Assembly (NCBI GenBank): GCA_015680685.1
Contig: MNCI01020571.1
Coordinates: 26,446-90,445 of the forward strand
DNA: 64,000 nucleotides
Direction of reading: 5' to 3'
Source: Gnetum montanum
Taxonomy: Eukaryota; Streptophyta; Gnetopsida; Gnetales; Gnetaceae
The notes beneath the pieces are model-generated. The model was not told the origin of the DNA, made no database searches, and saw nothing but the letters and a program-made list of their open reading frames with translations. How positions within the stretch are numbered: the first letter of the stretch is position 1; every line of letters begins with the position of its first letter. Positions 1 through 11,225 of this stretch are shown in pieces. Made by a program: the position numbers and the translations under genes.

Positions 1-88
1 GGATGTAAGGATGGATCCTTGCAGAGAGTTGACCATAAAAATGGGAAATTGCAGTTTACCCAAACCAAAAAGCTTGGATTGGATCAGA

Positions 89-1079
89 TTATTCTTCATG
101 AATGCTTGTGTGATGAGTGTGAATTCGAAGTGCAATAGATCCAGGTGAAGCTCCAGCTTGCTGCCTACTATCATGAAGTCTATGATCGATTGCATATTTT
201 TGTGGGAGTTTTCTGGCCTCTATGACTATGACGGAGAAAACCATCATCACTATTTCTTCCTGCCTTCCTACTCTCATTTTCCAAAAGTGGTCTAATGGGA
301 GACAAAGGTGGCATGATGAGATCATTATCAACAAAGTCTAGCAAAGATAGGTCTTCGAGGTTTTGCAGCTTCATGTGGGATGCACCTCAATGATGAGCAC
401 TTGTGTGAGGCTAACGCTACCGCTGATGTTGAGGAGAGATTGGGCAAAGCCATGGTAGACGTGCAAGATGTGGCCCATCATGATAGATGAGTGCTAAACC
501 ATGGTGCATTTAAACATAATGTCAAAGTGCTCATTGTGCGCTAGGTACTCAAATGCCTACACCTCGTTCCCCTTCATAAATAGTTGTGATTCCTCCATCA
601 CCACCACTTGCAAATTTTTCCATGTGTCCATGAATACTTTGTCATGGTTCATTAGTAGTAATGATCCTAGTGATCCATCATTGTCATTATTGAGGTGCTC
701 AGCCATCGGTGTCAACGTGTAGCAGTGCTCACCATCCACCATGTGGTAGCTCAGCATGCTGTGGCATGTCAGAATGTGTAGGATATGGCCTAGTGTAGTG
801 TGTGTGTTAGGGTCTTTTGTGTTAACTTCTAGGCTTTCCATGATATGCAATGATGTTAGGTGCTACTAATGCTACTGCTTTTGATGATAAACTTTGGGGA
901 TGTTCAACTTTAACGCAACTTTCATGGCCATTGGTAGTGGCTATGATTATAGAGGCAATAGCTACTACATGGTGTGCCATGGTCTCACATGGACAAAAAC
1001 CTTCCCCTAGCTCTATGATGTACATTTGGTGAGGATTTGATGGAATTAGCACCTGACCATCGTCATTGCTACGTTCCAC
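89..1079 (-). pseudogene. O-methyltransferase (caffeate/COMT-like) pseudogene
   Basis: Reading the minus strand through several frameshifts gives a recognisable plant class II O-methyltransferase, the SAM-dependent family that methylates caffeate, flavonoids and similar phenolics. Near 940-900 the dimerisation region reads LPMAMKVALKLNIP. From 850 to 557 follows THTTLGHILHILTCHSML, then YTLTPMAEHL and LLMNHDKVFM. Near 557-500 comes AFEYLAHNEHFDIMF, the usual substrate-lid segment. At about 480-390 is ILHVYHGFAQSLLNISGS, where families have a Gly-rich SAM loop (VDVGGGTG) that is ruined here. The C-terminal third (370-100) can be followed only weakly. No continuous frame remains, so the gene is dead. 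Intron positions cannot be judged. The family call is solid; the exact substrate is not. Confidence 0.68.
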
Positions 1080-1080
1080 T

Positions 1081-1430
1081 ATTCCAATGTCAATTTTGTT
1101 GGTAGAGCCCTAATTCTAATAACTATAATGTGTATATAGTTTATACATGTATATAACAATGTTTATATGATATTATATATAATAATTATAATTTTTATAA
1201 TTAAAATATCTATTTAATATATGTATAATTGATATAATATATAATGTATAGTATGATATTTATATGATATATAATTGTAATAGTATTTACATAACTTATT
1301 AATTAATCTAAAATAAAATAGAATGACGATCTAAAATAAACATTAATTAAACACTAATTAAATAACTAACATGTAATTAATTAAAATGCATGATTTAAAA
1401 ACTATTAATTTTGGGGTTTAACAATTAGAA
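1081..1430. other. AT-rich spacer, no gene seen
   Basis: Very AT-rich stretch made of short TATA/ATAT runs and AATTAA words. I see no reading frame, RNA gene or element end. It separates the O-methyltransferase pseudogene from the first recognisable gag sequence of element B. The missing 5' LTR of B should have lain here, so this is probably where B was truncated. Confidence 0.5.
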
Positions 1431-1439
1431 AATGAAAGC

Positions 1440-3574
1440 CCTATATGAGGCTGCAAAAGGCAAGCAGTTCCCTAACCACTTGTTCCGGCAAAAACATAAA
1501 GAATATGAAGACTTCTTTTTAGGGACCTCTCAATACATTGATTCTCCTTCTTTCTTTGATGTGATTCTCCTTCTTTCTTTGATGTGATCCTCCTTCTTTC
1601 TTTGATGAGAAGATCCTTAATTGGTGTCTGCAATCCACTATGGACAACCTTGGTTCTAGGAAGAATGGATCCCAAGATTAGGGGGCCTTGAAAGGGGGTA
1701 GCCATGGCAGGAATGAGGACAACCACCAAGAAAATGACAAACATGGTGAACAAGGTAGGGACTAAAGAAGAGGAAGCAATAGGCATTGCTATGGTGCTAG
1801 CTCTCCTTCCTCTTCACCTTCTTCATCCTCATCATCTTCCTCTTACAACTCTAATCAAAGTCCTAGAGGTAATAACAATTGTGATGGAGGTGAATGGTGG
1901 GATAGGGATGATTGTAGATCCCATCAAAATAACAAAGACTATGGGCATGAACCATGTGGAAGATGATCATCATAGAGAAATGAAATACAATAAGACTTTT
2001 CATAGGCATCATGGCCATGATAGGGGTTATTGAGACTACTATGACTATTATAAGCCCCTACTAGAAACAAGGAACATGATGAACATTGCAGAGGCTATAA
2101 GAATACCAACCAGGAACATGAAGGATAACCAAATCAAATGGTTGGATATAAATAATATTTCTAAGTTTAAGGGGAAATATAATTCAGATCCAAAAAATCA
2201 CTTGCAAGCCTTTCACTATGAATGTGTCTTATAGAATGTGGAGAATTACTGGAAAAAGCTAAAATTGTTTCCTAGGACACTCATCAAGGAAGTAGAAAGT
2301 TGGTACCAGTCCTTAGAACTGGAATCTATTCAGAGATGAAGTACAATTTTTAACTATTTAATGAAAAGTATTGGACATACTCCAGAGTGTCCAACTTGAG
2401 AAGGCAAATCCAAGGATGGAAACAAAGCACTCACAAGTCCTGGGATGTGACCATGGGTAGGTATTACTTCTTGTTGCATTGATGCCTAAGCCATGGCTAT
2501 TCTCAAAGGGATTAGCTATGCCACATCATAGATGGGCTTCAAATTGAAACGAGGAGAACTCTTGGGGTCTTGGCCCAAGTAAGGTTGTTTGAGCTAAGTG
2601 CCCATTAGATCTAAAGACTTATTAAGGAGGTAGCTAAGGAAGAAAATGAGCTGAAAAAACATGAAAGTGCAGAGGAGGACAACAGGGATCCCTCTCTCCA
2701 CAAGAGGAAGGTTCCTTTCTATGATAATGAGATGGAGACACCACTTGATGAAGTGGTACAAAGAAAAACCTTGCCAATCTAGAAATTTGTCTTTGAAATA
2801 TTGGCCAAGGTAGATAAAATGTGGAACTCCTTGGATGAAAAATTTTAAACTACTCTAAAAATTACCAAAGAGAGTAGAGATCAGGAAGGTACTAGTCATA
2901 AAAGAGGGAAGAAAAAGAAGGCTGAACGTAACTATCATGAGGCTAAGGACAAAGCTGTAGTAGTTGAGGAGGTTGCAGATTCTGAGCCAAATGATGATGG
3001 ATGTGACATATGCCAATATGAACATCCTAAGAGATGTTGCCATGTTATATCACACTTACAGAAATTTAGGGTGTATGCTTTAAATCCAAAACTAGCAAAA
3101 TGACAAGTACCTAGGAGGTTGCCTTATCCACAAGGCAACTATTGACAGTAGTTCCACCACCAAACTTACTATCTGAGTGGAGCACTACCTTAACCTCATG
3201 AGCAATATCAATAATGGCAACACCCACAATCATGGGGGATGCCACCTCCAAGGTAGTAGTACCCTTATCTCCTACTAGAATTATATGGCTACTATGTTTA
3301 ATAGCCTATTTCCCCATGTGACTCTTTTAGTCATGCTTTCTTCCAATATTATTACTACCCTTTTGAATATTATAAATCACCATCACCAAAGGGGGAGTCC
3401 CAATTTTTCTATTATCCTCCTCCTCACTCTTCCACTCTTGCACCTCCACCTACAACTCCTCTTCTAGCTACTCCATCTATGTAGGGTGAGATTCCAGCAC
3501 AACCACAACAAATAAATGCCATGAGGGTTGTAAACTTATAGTTGTCTCCTCAGCTGAGTGGTTCTAATGCTAAC
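1440..3574 (+). pseudogene. gag: gag of element B (retrotransposon capsid), broken
   Basis: Structural polyprotein relic parallel to the gag of C at 61685-63950. Visible blocks in order: acidic, Ser-rich N-terminal part; retrotransposon gag domain at about 2140-2560 (HLQAFHYE, ESWYQSLE, HIIDGLQIE); coiled-coil linker (about 2590-2990); zinc knuckle at about 2998-3045 reading CDICQYEHPKRCC, spaced C-X2-C-X3-H-X4-C; and a Pro/Gln/Tyr-rich tail. Many TAG stops stand where C has Gln or Trp. It ends abruptly at the 5' LTR of A, and its sequence resumes at 12092. Confidence 0.8.
1540..1608. repeat. Tandem repeat, 23 bp x 3
   Basis: Three head-to-tail copies of a 23-bp unit beginning GATTCTCCTTCTTTCTTTGA, at 1540-1562, 1563-1585 and 1586-1608, nearly identical. 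It lies inside the decayed gag N-terminal region of element B and has no counterpart in element C, so it is a local expansion. Pyrimidine-rich on the plus strand. Confidence 0.9.
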
Positions 3575-4441
3575 TGATGAGTCATGAATTTGTCGACCCT
3601 GATATTGGATACCCGATATCAAAGCCCAGGAAGCGATGTCAGATATCTGATATCATCTCCTCCATGCTAGCCTATAAATACAACACTTGGGGTGCATAGT
3701 TGATAGGGGAATAGAAGAAATAGTTTTAGTTTCAGTTTTTAGTTAGTTTCTTCATAGATTATTTTTCAATCCTCTTATTTTCCTAGTGCATGCCTACAGT
3801 GTGATGTTTGTAATCATACGACACCTTTGTTCGAGTGTGACATACTTGGACATGTTACATGATTGGAAATAAAGATCGAGATTACTCCCATCATTGTAGC
3901 ATCCACTTAGATTATTATTTCTTTTAATTGTTAATTATTTACTATTTCCTTTAGTTAACATCTTCATTTATTACTATTTACTATTCCTATCATTAAGCGG
4001 AATGTGTATGCCTTAGTCATGAGCAGTTAAGGGTAAGTACTTGGTAATCTAGTAGTGTATCATTTGGCACACATAGTGACATACATTTGGAAATCCCAGA
4101 AGTAGTCTCATGAATTCTAAGGCATGTATGAACAATTAAGAGCAAATACTCATTGCACATAGGCTAGTTTAGATTTTACTCTTCATTGTTTAGTAGTTTA
4201 ATTAATTTATCTCTTTGTCATCATTAGGAGTAGCATAGAATTAGACAACAGCATATGCCTCACTTTGGACTAAACCATATGTGACAAAGCTACCACTTGT
4301 CCAAGTGGGAAGACAATGAATTGTGATCAGAGCATAATGATCTAGATACCACAACTAGCCCCATCCACGAAATTTAACTAGATCATGCATGAACACTTGT
4401 GATTCATATGGTTGAGCATAGGGGTACCTCGCCACTCATAA
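3575..4441 (+). repeat. 5' LTR of element A
   Basis: Starts TGATGAGTCATG and ends CTCATAA, a decayed form of the CTCATCA end of its partner; TGATGAG and CTCATCA are the short terminal inverted repeats of the family. U3 contains a cluster of GATATC/GGATAC words (3595-3660), then a TATA box CCTATAAATA at 3671-3680. R/U5 contains the family signature around 3838-3880 (ATACTTGGACATG, GGAAATAAAGAT). The partner is 11226-12091. Confidence 0.92.
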
Positions 4442-4460
4442 TTGGCATCATTGTCGGGGA
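4442..4460 (+). promoter_or_regulatory. Primer-binding site, tRNA-Asp type
   Basis: TTGGCATCATTGTCGGGGA follows the LTR end directly. It resembles TGGCGCCGTTGCCGGGGA, the complement of the 3' end of plant tRNA-Asp(GUC) and the usual primer site of Athila/Tat elements. The differences are transitions, several at former CpG positions. The equivalent sites in C (61539-61557), D (42264-42282) and E (41648-41665) decay differently from the same ancestor, which supports the assignment. Confidence 0.75.
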
Positions 4461-4566
4461 TGGTGCTAGTCATCTAGATTAGTTATATTATACACAATCA
4501 TTATAAAGGTATTAATGATATATCTTTTAGAAAATATTAACTCACACACACCATAAACCAACAAGA

Positions 4567-6860
4567 ATGTCTCTCTCACATGGAAGCGATAATGTAATGT
4601 ATAGGGAATGTATTCATTGGAGAAATAACAAGATATATGATGAAGAAAATTGGAGTGACCAACTTTATGTAGGGGTTTGTTATGTTCATGACCACCCCAA
4701 CAACACTCAAAGACTACATTCACCTAAGGTAGAAAATCTTGGAGGAGATGATGTAAGTCTTGAATTAGGGGAAGCCTTAAGGCCTAAGACCTCCTCAAAA
4801 CCTAGAAACAATAAATCAAAGGACCCTGAAGAACACCATAGTAGCCATGGCAAACCTTTCAATTCCTCATCTTCCTCTTCCCCTTCAAAGTCTAGTTCTA
4901 ACGAAGATGAATGTAGGTATGGAGATAAGGCTCCACTAAAGGGTCGAACTAAAAATTGAAATTGAACCCATGGGAAAAGTCAAAGACATCATCATGAACC
5001 TAGACAACATCATCACCATCAAATGAATAGAGATAGAAATTTCCCTTACAACCTGTTTGATGATGATGAACCCTTGTTGGCCACTAAGAGCCTAATGCAT
5101 ATCACAGAGGCCATTAAGATATCTTGCAGGCATCACAAAAAGAGTTGTCTACCTAGGCTTGATATGGATAATATTTCTAAATTTGTAAAAGGCTATGATT
5201 TAGATCCACAACATCATTTACAAGCCTTCCATGATGCTTGTGCTTTCTACAACATTGAAAGTGGGTGGCAAAAGCTTAAACTCTTTCCTGGGACATTAAT
5301 CAATAAAGCTAAAGTGTGGTATAGATCATTAAGACCGAATTCAATCTAACGATGGTTCACAATGCTGGAACTTTTCAATGAGAAATACTAAACCTATGCG
5401 AGGGTGTTGAACTTGAGGAGACGGATCCAAGAGTGGAAGTAAGAACAACATGAACCCTTGGACATGGCCTTAGATAGATATTATGCCTTACTAAATAGAT
5501 GCCTAGGGCATGGTTTCTCCAAGGAGAGGCAACGTTTCCACATCATAGATGGACTTAGTAATGAAATAAGGGAGATCCTTGGGATGTATGCCCTAGGGCA
5601 ATTATATGAGCTCCAAGCCCATCAAATCCAAGAGCTAATCAAACATGTGACAAAAGAAGAAGGAGAGATATGAAAATGGAATAATGTTGAGAAATATCAA
5701 TGGGATCCAACTCTTCAACAAAAGGAGGTCCATATCTATGGTAGGGAGAAATAGGTAGCTCTCAATAAGGTGATTCTATAACAAACCTTGCTGATATAGA
5801 AGTCTATTAATGAACTTGAAGAAAAGTTGAATAGGATGTCCAAATGGATATATTAAAATGTTACAACTCTCATTGAGATGGTTGAGGAGAGGATCATGCA
5901 AAATAAGCTAGGCAATCATAGTAAACAAAGGATACAGAACCAAGAAATAGGTAGAAACACTTTTCAAAAAATGAGAAAAATAGCTAAATAAAGTGAGGCT
6001 ATAGACTCAATGACAAACGAAGATAATGGATGTGACATCTGCATATATGACCATTCAAATGGCCATTGCGTAGTCTTGTTACATCTACAGGAGTATTGGG
6101 TAGGTGCCTTAAATTTGAAGTTTGTGCAAAAGCACATGCTTGGGAGATTTCCTCTCCCACAAGGTAATTATAAACAGTCCCACAGCTGATCATACCATCC
6201 TAGTAGGACTTATCACTAGCCTCAACATGGTCATCAATCACAGTGGCAAAAACCATAGTCGTGGGGAAGGCCACCACCAAATTAGCCCTATCCATTGAAA
6301 CTGCATGGATATTATGTTCAACACCCTGTTTCTCCAACTAGTTCTAAATCACCACTACCACTCTCCCAAGTACCATCAACCCATGAAATCCCTTGAAGGG
6401 TCACCACCTCATGCCTCTTACCATCCATCCCACCCTTGATATTCTCATACTCCACCTCATTATATGCCACCACTAGCAACACAGGAAGGTTTGACACCAC
6501 AATATCAACAAATGAAAGCCACTTGTGCTACAAGTGTGCATAAACATGCTAACACTAATGGATCTCAACCGTAGCATAGGAAACATCCCTTCTAGAGGAA
6601 AGGTTGTAAGCTAAAGCAAACCACACATGGATCCCCCACATCATCCAAACTAGCATAATGCTAAGCTAGTGCACCACCTTCCTTTTTACAACTAACACCC
6701 TTTGATCATACATAAGGGTCATCGTCCATCATTACTCCAATCCCAAACCCAAACAATAAATCTAACAGTGTGGGGAGACAAATAAATCTATGCATACCAT
6801 ATCATAATCAAGGGTGCAATCATGGGCCAGACATCCATAACATTAACATAGTGTGTGATT
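4567..6860 (+). pseudogene. gag: gag of element A, broken by few stops
   Basis: First ATG after the primer site at 4567. Open stretches 4567-4959, 5023-5349 and 5458-5673 lie in the same reading interrupted by stops. N-terminal Ser/Lys-rich region (SSSSSSPSKSSSNEDE at about 4860-4910). Capsid-like gag domain 5160-5600 with HHLQAFHDACAFYNIE, AKVWYRSLRPNSI, LDMALDRYYALL and HIIDGLSNEIREILGMYA. Coiled-coil linker follows. Zinc knuckle at about 6029-6070 reads CDICIYDHSNGHC, spaced C-X2-C-X3-H-X4-C. The Pro/Gln/Tyr-rich tail runs to about 6500, then decays. The gag is about as well preserved as that of C, although A has lost pol. Confidence 0.82.
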
Positions 6861-6959
6861 AACGATTTTTCTACCGAGCCACCACACCACTAACAAAAAC
6901 CCAATGGCTACGGCATGAACGATTACCAATGTTTCATACATGCATTAATCTTATTTATC

Positions 6960-8350
6960 CACTTATTAATCCTTTTCATGACCAAATGTTGAGTCATGAG
7001 GGTTATCCTTCATTCTAAGCTTTAGGATTCTTAAGTGTTTTTCATCTTTTTTTTTTTACAATTTGTTGTCATTTTTCTATTTCTTGAAACAATTCTTTCT
7101 ATTTATTCCTAATTTTTCTATTTGTGGTTGTTGTTTTCATTTTCCTTGTTGTGTAATCTTGCTTGTGAATAAAATGATCATGTAGCCCATTGAGGTGAGG
7201 TTTTCTCTATGTTGTTAAGTCATAAGGGATTGATTATTCGAACATTGAGACCACGACATCCATCCATCCATTCCATTACTAAGACGTTATTTGTGTGGTC
7301 ATAATGACATTCTTTTTCACCATTAGACTAAAAATAACTTCATGATCATTGTGTCTAGGCAGAAGAGTGTAGAACCAAGGTGGAATGTAAGAAGTATGAC
7401 ATCAAGAGGATTTGTGGATTCTCTTTAGCCACTTCTATATGTTCTATCATGTTGCTGAGGTTGTAACCATATCCTTGTAGATCTAATGAAAAATGGGAGT
7501 AAGACTAACCTAAAATGACATTGAATAAACTTCTATAGGTCCCACTGGAAAGACATGTATCCATGCCTAAAGGTTGACAGCTTCTCAAAATAAAAAAAAA
7601 AAGTGTACCATAATAAAGCTCCTTCCTTGGACAAAATGACAAGTGATGTTACTCCTCACAACTATGATAGCCTTATGGTTGTCCACTAACATGATGAAAT
7701 GATGTGATGTCATTGTAATGTGGTGTGGACTTGGTTTGAATCTTGGAAAAAGGGAATCATGATTATTTAACCATTAATAACACACAAGGTTTCATTGTGT
7801 CCATGGTAAGACACCTCATGTCCCAATTTCTACAATCCTTTCTATAGTCCATCTCATTCATTTTCCAGGTGATCATAACTTATGGTTTTGTGTAACATAG
7901 AGTTATTATCTCAAATTGGTGATTTTAACATATGTGTTTTGTTTCATAGGTATGCGTTGCATTCAACCCCTTTAGTGCCTATAGACACTTTTAGGTGTGG
8001 TTACATGAGGGCATTAATGGCTGATGCCTGCTTTGGGGAGGACCCACTTGTGTACCTTTTGTGACTTGTACTTGTTTAACATAACCACATTATTCTTCAT
8101 CTTCCAAGTGCTCAATTGTTACATTTTGTTGTTTCCCTTCTCATATAACTTGATCCATCCACAACCTCAATTTCAATGCCCTTTTTCTTGCTCATTTTAG
8201 TGCATTTCACATTGATGACTCCACCTTCAACCACTTCTGGTGCCTCCATCTGATTTTCTACTTACCCAAAATAATGGACCTACCTTCAAACCTTCCAACC
8301 AATCCCAAAGCTTTGTTTCCATACTTAGTTGCCCCACTTACTACAGATTC
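6960..8350 (+). other. Spacer of element A after the pol deletion, no gene
   Basis: Matches the non-coding region that follows integrase in B (about 15850-17300) and that follows gag in D (45120-46260). Shared landmarks are a CATGAGGG/AGTCATGG block, a T-rich stretch, and a segment with GGAAAGACATGT and CCATGCCT (7549-7572 here, about 16595-16620 in B, about 45810-45830 in D). I see no supported reading frame; short open stretches such as 7882-8064 are not conserved. Confidence 0.6.
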
Positions 8351-8353
8351 ATG

Positions 8354-8435
8354 GACCTTAATATTGACTACTCGATATGGGGTTGGACATGATGTTGGAT
8401 ACTTGGTATCGGGTTGCAAAAAACCTATATATATG
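8354..8435 (+). promoter_or_regulatory. Candidate internal promoter of element A's extra ORF
   Basis: A 25-bp stretch at 8354-8378 matches the LTR U3 at 3595-3619 in 20 of 25 positions. A second at 8391-8410 (GATGTTGGATACTTGGTATC) matches 3601-3620 in 16 of 20. A TATA box, CCTATATATATG, follows at 8424-8435. The arrangement, GATATC/GGATAC words then TATA, is that of the element's own LTR promoter. It lies about 240 bp upstream of the extra ORF start at 8672. Possible splice signals lie between: GTAAGG at about 8502, TTTGCAG at about 8567 and TTGTAG just before 8672. Confidence 0.5.
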
Positions 8436-8671
8436 ATCCCTGTGGTGCCAAAACTTCATTCTCATCATTTGTTGCTAGGGGAGTTGTTCAAATCAATTGT
8501 GTAAGGTCATACAAGAAGATAAACACTTTTTGCATATTTTTCTTGAAACTTTTTTTAACTTTGCAGTCATATGAACAAAGAACTTAATGAACTAAGGTAA
8601 CAAGTAAGGTATAAATTGATTAATGATAAAGAATACAACCTTAGTAACACTTGATCTTTACTTGATTGTAG

Positions 8672-11010
8672 ATGGTCCCAAAAAGAGATGCACAAGGAGA
8701 ACCTTCACAGAGAGCACCCAAACATCTACGAGGTGGTAGGGGATAGCAGGGTGAACTGGCAAAACATGAAGAGCAAGAAGCCCAATCTTTCATCATCCAT
8801 CAAGAGGCCTTTGCTACTGGACAATTGGTCCAAGGAAAGGCTGTAGAACCACTAGCTCCTGTGTAGGGACAATGTCTCATGTTGTCCCTTGATTACCTCA
8901 CGGACATTCAAGAAAAGTCCACGTTGACCATGGTCAATGTGGAAATGAATTTTGGCCCATTTATGGAGTTTTCTCTAGAAGTGGTTTAGATGCAACTTTA
9001 GGTGTCACCCTTGTGCCTATTCTTTTGGATAGTAGTGAATGGTACCTTGGTGAGACTCACCAATTTTGGCATCACAAAAATGAAGGCATCACTATAAACA
9101 TCTATGGAGTTAATGTCTCTTTTTCAGTTAAGGTAATTGTAGCAGCCCTTAATCTACCAAACGAAGGGGCTAAGGTAGCCCATTTGTCCACTAGATTTAA
9201 CCTTGACACCAAAAAACTATGGCTGAAATGAGCATACAGCAAGGAAGAAAAAACATACAATGAACTAACTCTAGAGGAGAGGACATACTTCAAGATCGGC
9301 ACATACCATCTCTTTTGAACTGAAGGGCTTAACAGGATTTCAACATGTGCAACTAGGGGAAGTGCTATCTTAATGGGAAAATACATGGCCAACCTTTCCT
9401 AATTTTACGTCACCAAAATTCAAAGGTGGTTTGAGGAGAAAAAGGTAGGGAGGCTAACACTACCATTTACTTGCCTAATTAGGAGCAGAATCCCAGTGGT
9501 CTAGGAAAATTTCTAGAAATTTCGCATCTTCCAAGTGATGCTTAAAACTGGAGAAGGTGCCATAGTTGTGGTAATGCAGCGTCAAGATGCGGTAGGTACA
9601 ATAGAGGTAATAATCGATCATATTAAAGAATCATTCAATGTTCCTGTTGTGCCCCCAGTGGATCTGACTAGGGCTAGAGATGCACAAATGTTGGCTAAGA
9701 CTTCGATGACTCCTGTGGTGCATGAGGATGTATTGGATCGACTGTTGCAAATGGGGCAAGTGATGACTACTTTGTTTGACATTCCTAGTGATGTCACTGC
9801 AGCACAATTAGATCTCATTGCCACTAAAGAAAGCTGGTCATGGTTGAAGTCAGTGTAGAACATGTAGAAGTAGAAGTGCAAATGTTACAACAAGTGTTGG
9901 CCACCTTGAGAGCCGAACGATGGGATCTTGCCCATTTTGTTGTGCTTGACCAGCTGGAACAATGTAGGATAGAGTAGTTGGCCAAGCTGATTGAAGATAA
10001 ATAAAGCTACCAAGAAAGAAAAAGAGAAGGTAGTTTGGAATGCCTCAGCTAATAATGCACAATCTTATGCATATAAAAAGGCATTGACCACCACACAAGA
10101 GGAAAACAAGCAACTCGCTACCGAAAACTCAAGGTTGACCATAATTGAAAAGCAAAAGAGTATTCTTGAGGAGAGTGTCCACTAGTTAAGAGAACAACTG
10201 GTGAGGATCAACCAAGACATTAATAGATTGGCTAGAGAAAATAGAATCCTCTTAATGGAGGAGGTCTATGCTATTTGATAAAAATCTTCAATTGAAATCA
10301 GTGCATGGCAGAATGAGGCCAAGAAGCATGAAAAGTTGAAGGAACACTTCCACAACCAAGTAGGCATGTATAAATAAATGAATGAAAAGGAAATATAGAT
10401 GGCTAAAGCTTGCATTGAGTCTCTATCAGCATAAAATCCTAAATGGTAGCCAATTTTGGATAGTTATGCTTTGGTCCACTAGGTGAAATTCAAAAATAAA
10501 GACCTGCAAATTGAGGATTTGAAAGAGTACATGACGTTGGATAACCTTAGATATGCCGACCTTACCATGTTAACAGCAGGAAGGCCTCACAATGAGTTGG
10601 AGAAGTAGGTAGCAGCCACCTACGCATTTTATGAGAAAGAGTTTGTAGATAGAAAAGATGCTTTGCAAAAGCTTGACATAGCAAACTTGGAATTGGAGGT
10701 GGTTAAATCCAGCTACCATGGATAGAAGGATGTTGCCTCAGACCTAGCTAGGAGATTAACTAATTATCAAGAATTCAAAGAAAAAGCTAGGGCCTTTGAG
10801 GAAGAATGATAGTAGTTTGCAGCTTGGCATGTGAAGGCTAATAAGATGTTCCCACAACTATCATGTTCTTGGGACATATTGGCATCGACACACATTAGTT
10901 CAGTAGCTTGGATGGTACACGACCCAAGGATGGAAGAGGAAAATTTGTAGGTATTACTTGATCATTTTAAATTTCACAAGCCTGGCGACAAAGGGAAGCG
11001 TCCAATGGAG
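8672..11010 (+). pseudogene. Extra ORF of element A: plant-transposon domain + coiled coil
   Basis: Long decayed reading frame between spacer and 3' LTR. The N-terminal part (about 9010-9560) reads SSEWYLGETHQFWH, then VNVSFSVKVIVAALNLPNEG, then IQRWFEEKKVGRLTLPFTCL. This is the pattern of the putative plant transposon domain found in Athila-type elements (I compare it to Pfam PF20167 from memory). From about 9990 to 10850 it is Lys/Glu/Gln-rich with heptad-like spacing, consistent with a coiled coil. The homologue in element B is 17822-20670. The start ATG at 8672 is preceded by TTGATTGTAG, a plausible splice acceptor, as if the ORF was made from a spliced RNA. Function unknown; an env-like role is only an analogy. 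Confidence 0.6.
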
Positions 11011-11212
11011 AAGCCACCACCTCCAAGCACTACATGCATTTTTCTTTTGCATCTTGTAATATTGTGTTCTAATTTTTGTAAATCACCACTATGCTATGTA
11101 AGAATCAATTGTTTTGTTTGTTGTTTAAGTTAGTCAATAATCCCATACCTCTCCAATATTTTGTAAAGAACTTGTTCCTCATTTTGTTTGACTTGAGGAT
11201 GAGTTTTCATTC

Positions 11213-11225
11213 AGTCGTGGGGGTA
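11213..11225 (+). promoter_or_regulatory. Polypurine tract of element A
   Basis: GTGGGGGTA lies directly before the 3' LTR start TGATGAG. The same GTGGGGGTA or GTGGAGGTA precedes the 3' LTRs of D (47227) and B (20892). An upstream conserved block, TTGAGGATGAGTTTT, is also shared. This is the plus-strand priming site of reverse transcription. Confidence 0.8.

Noticed and set aside
1704-2033. 109-codon open frame as a distinct protein
   Set aside because: It is a shifted frame of the decayed gag N-terminal region of element B, homologous in DNA to 62169-62555 of element C.
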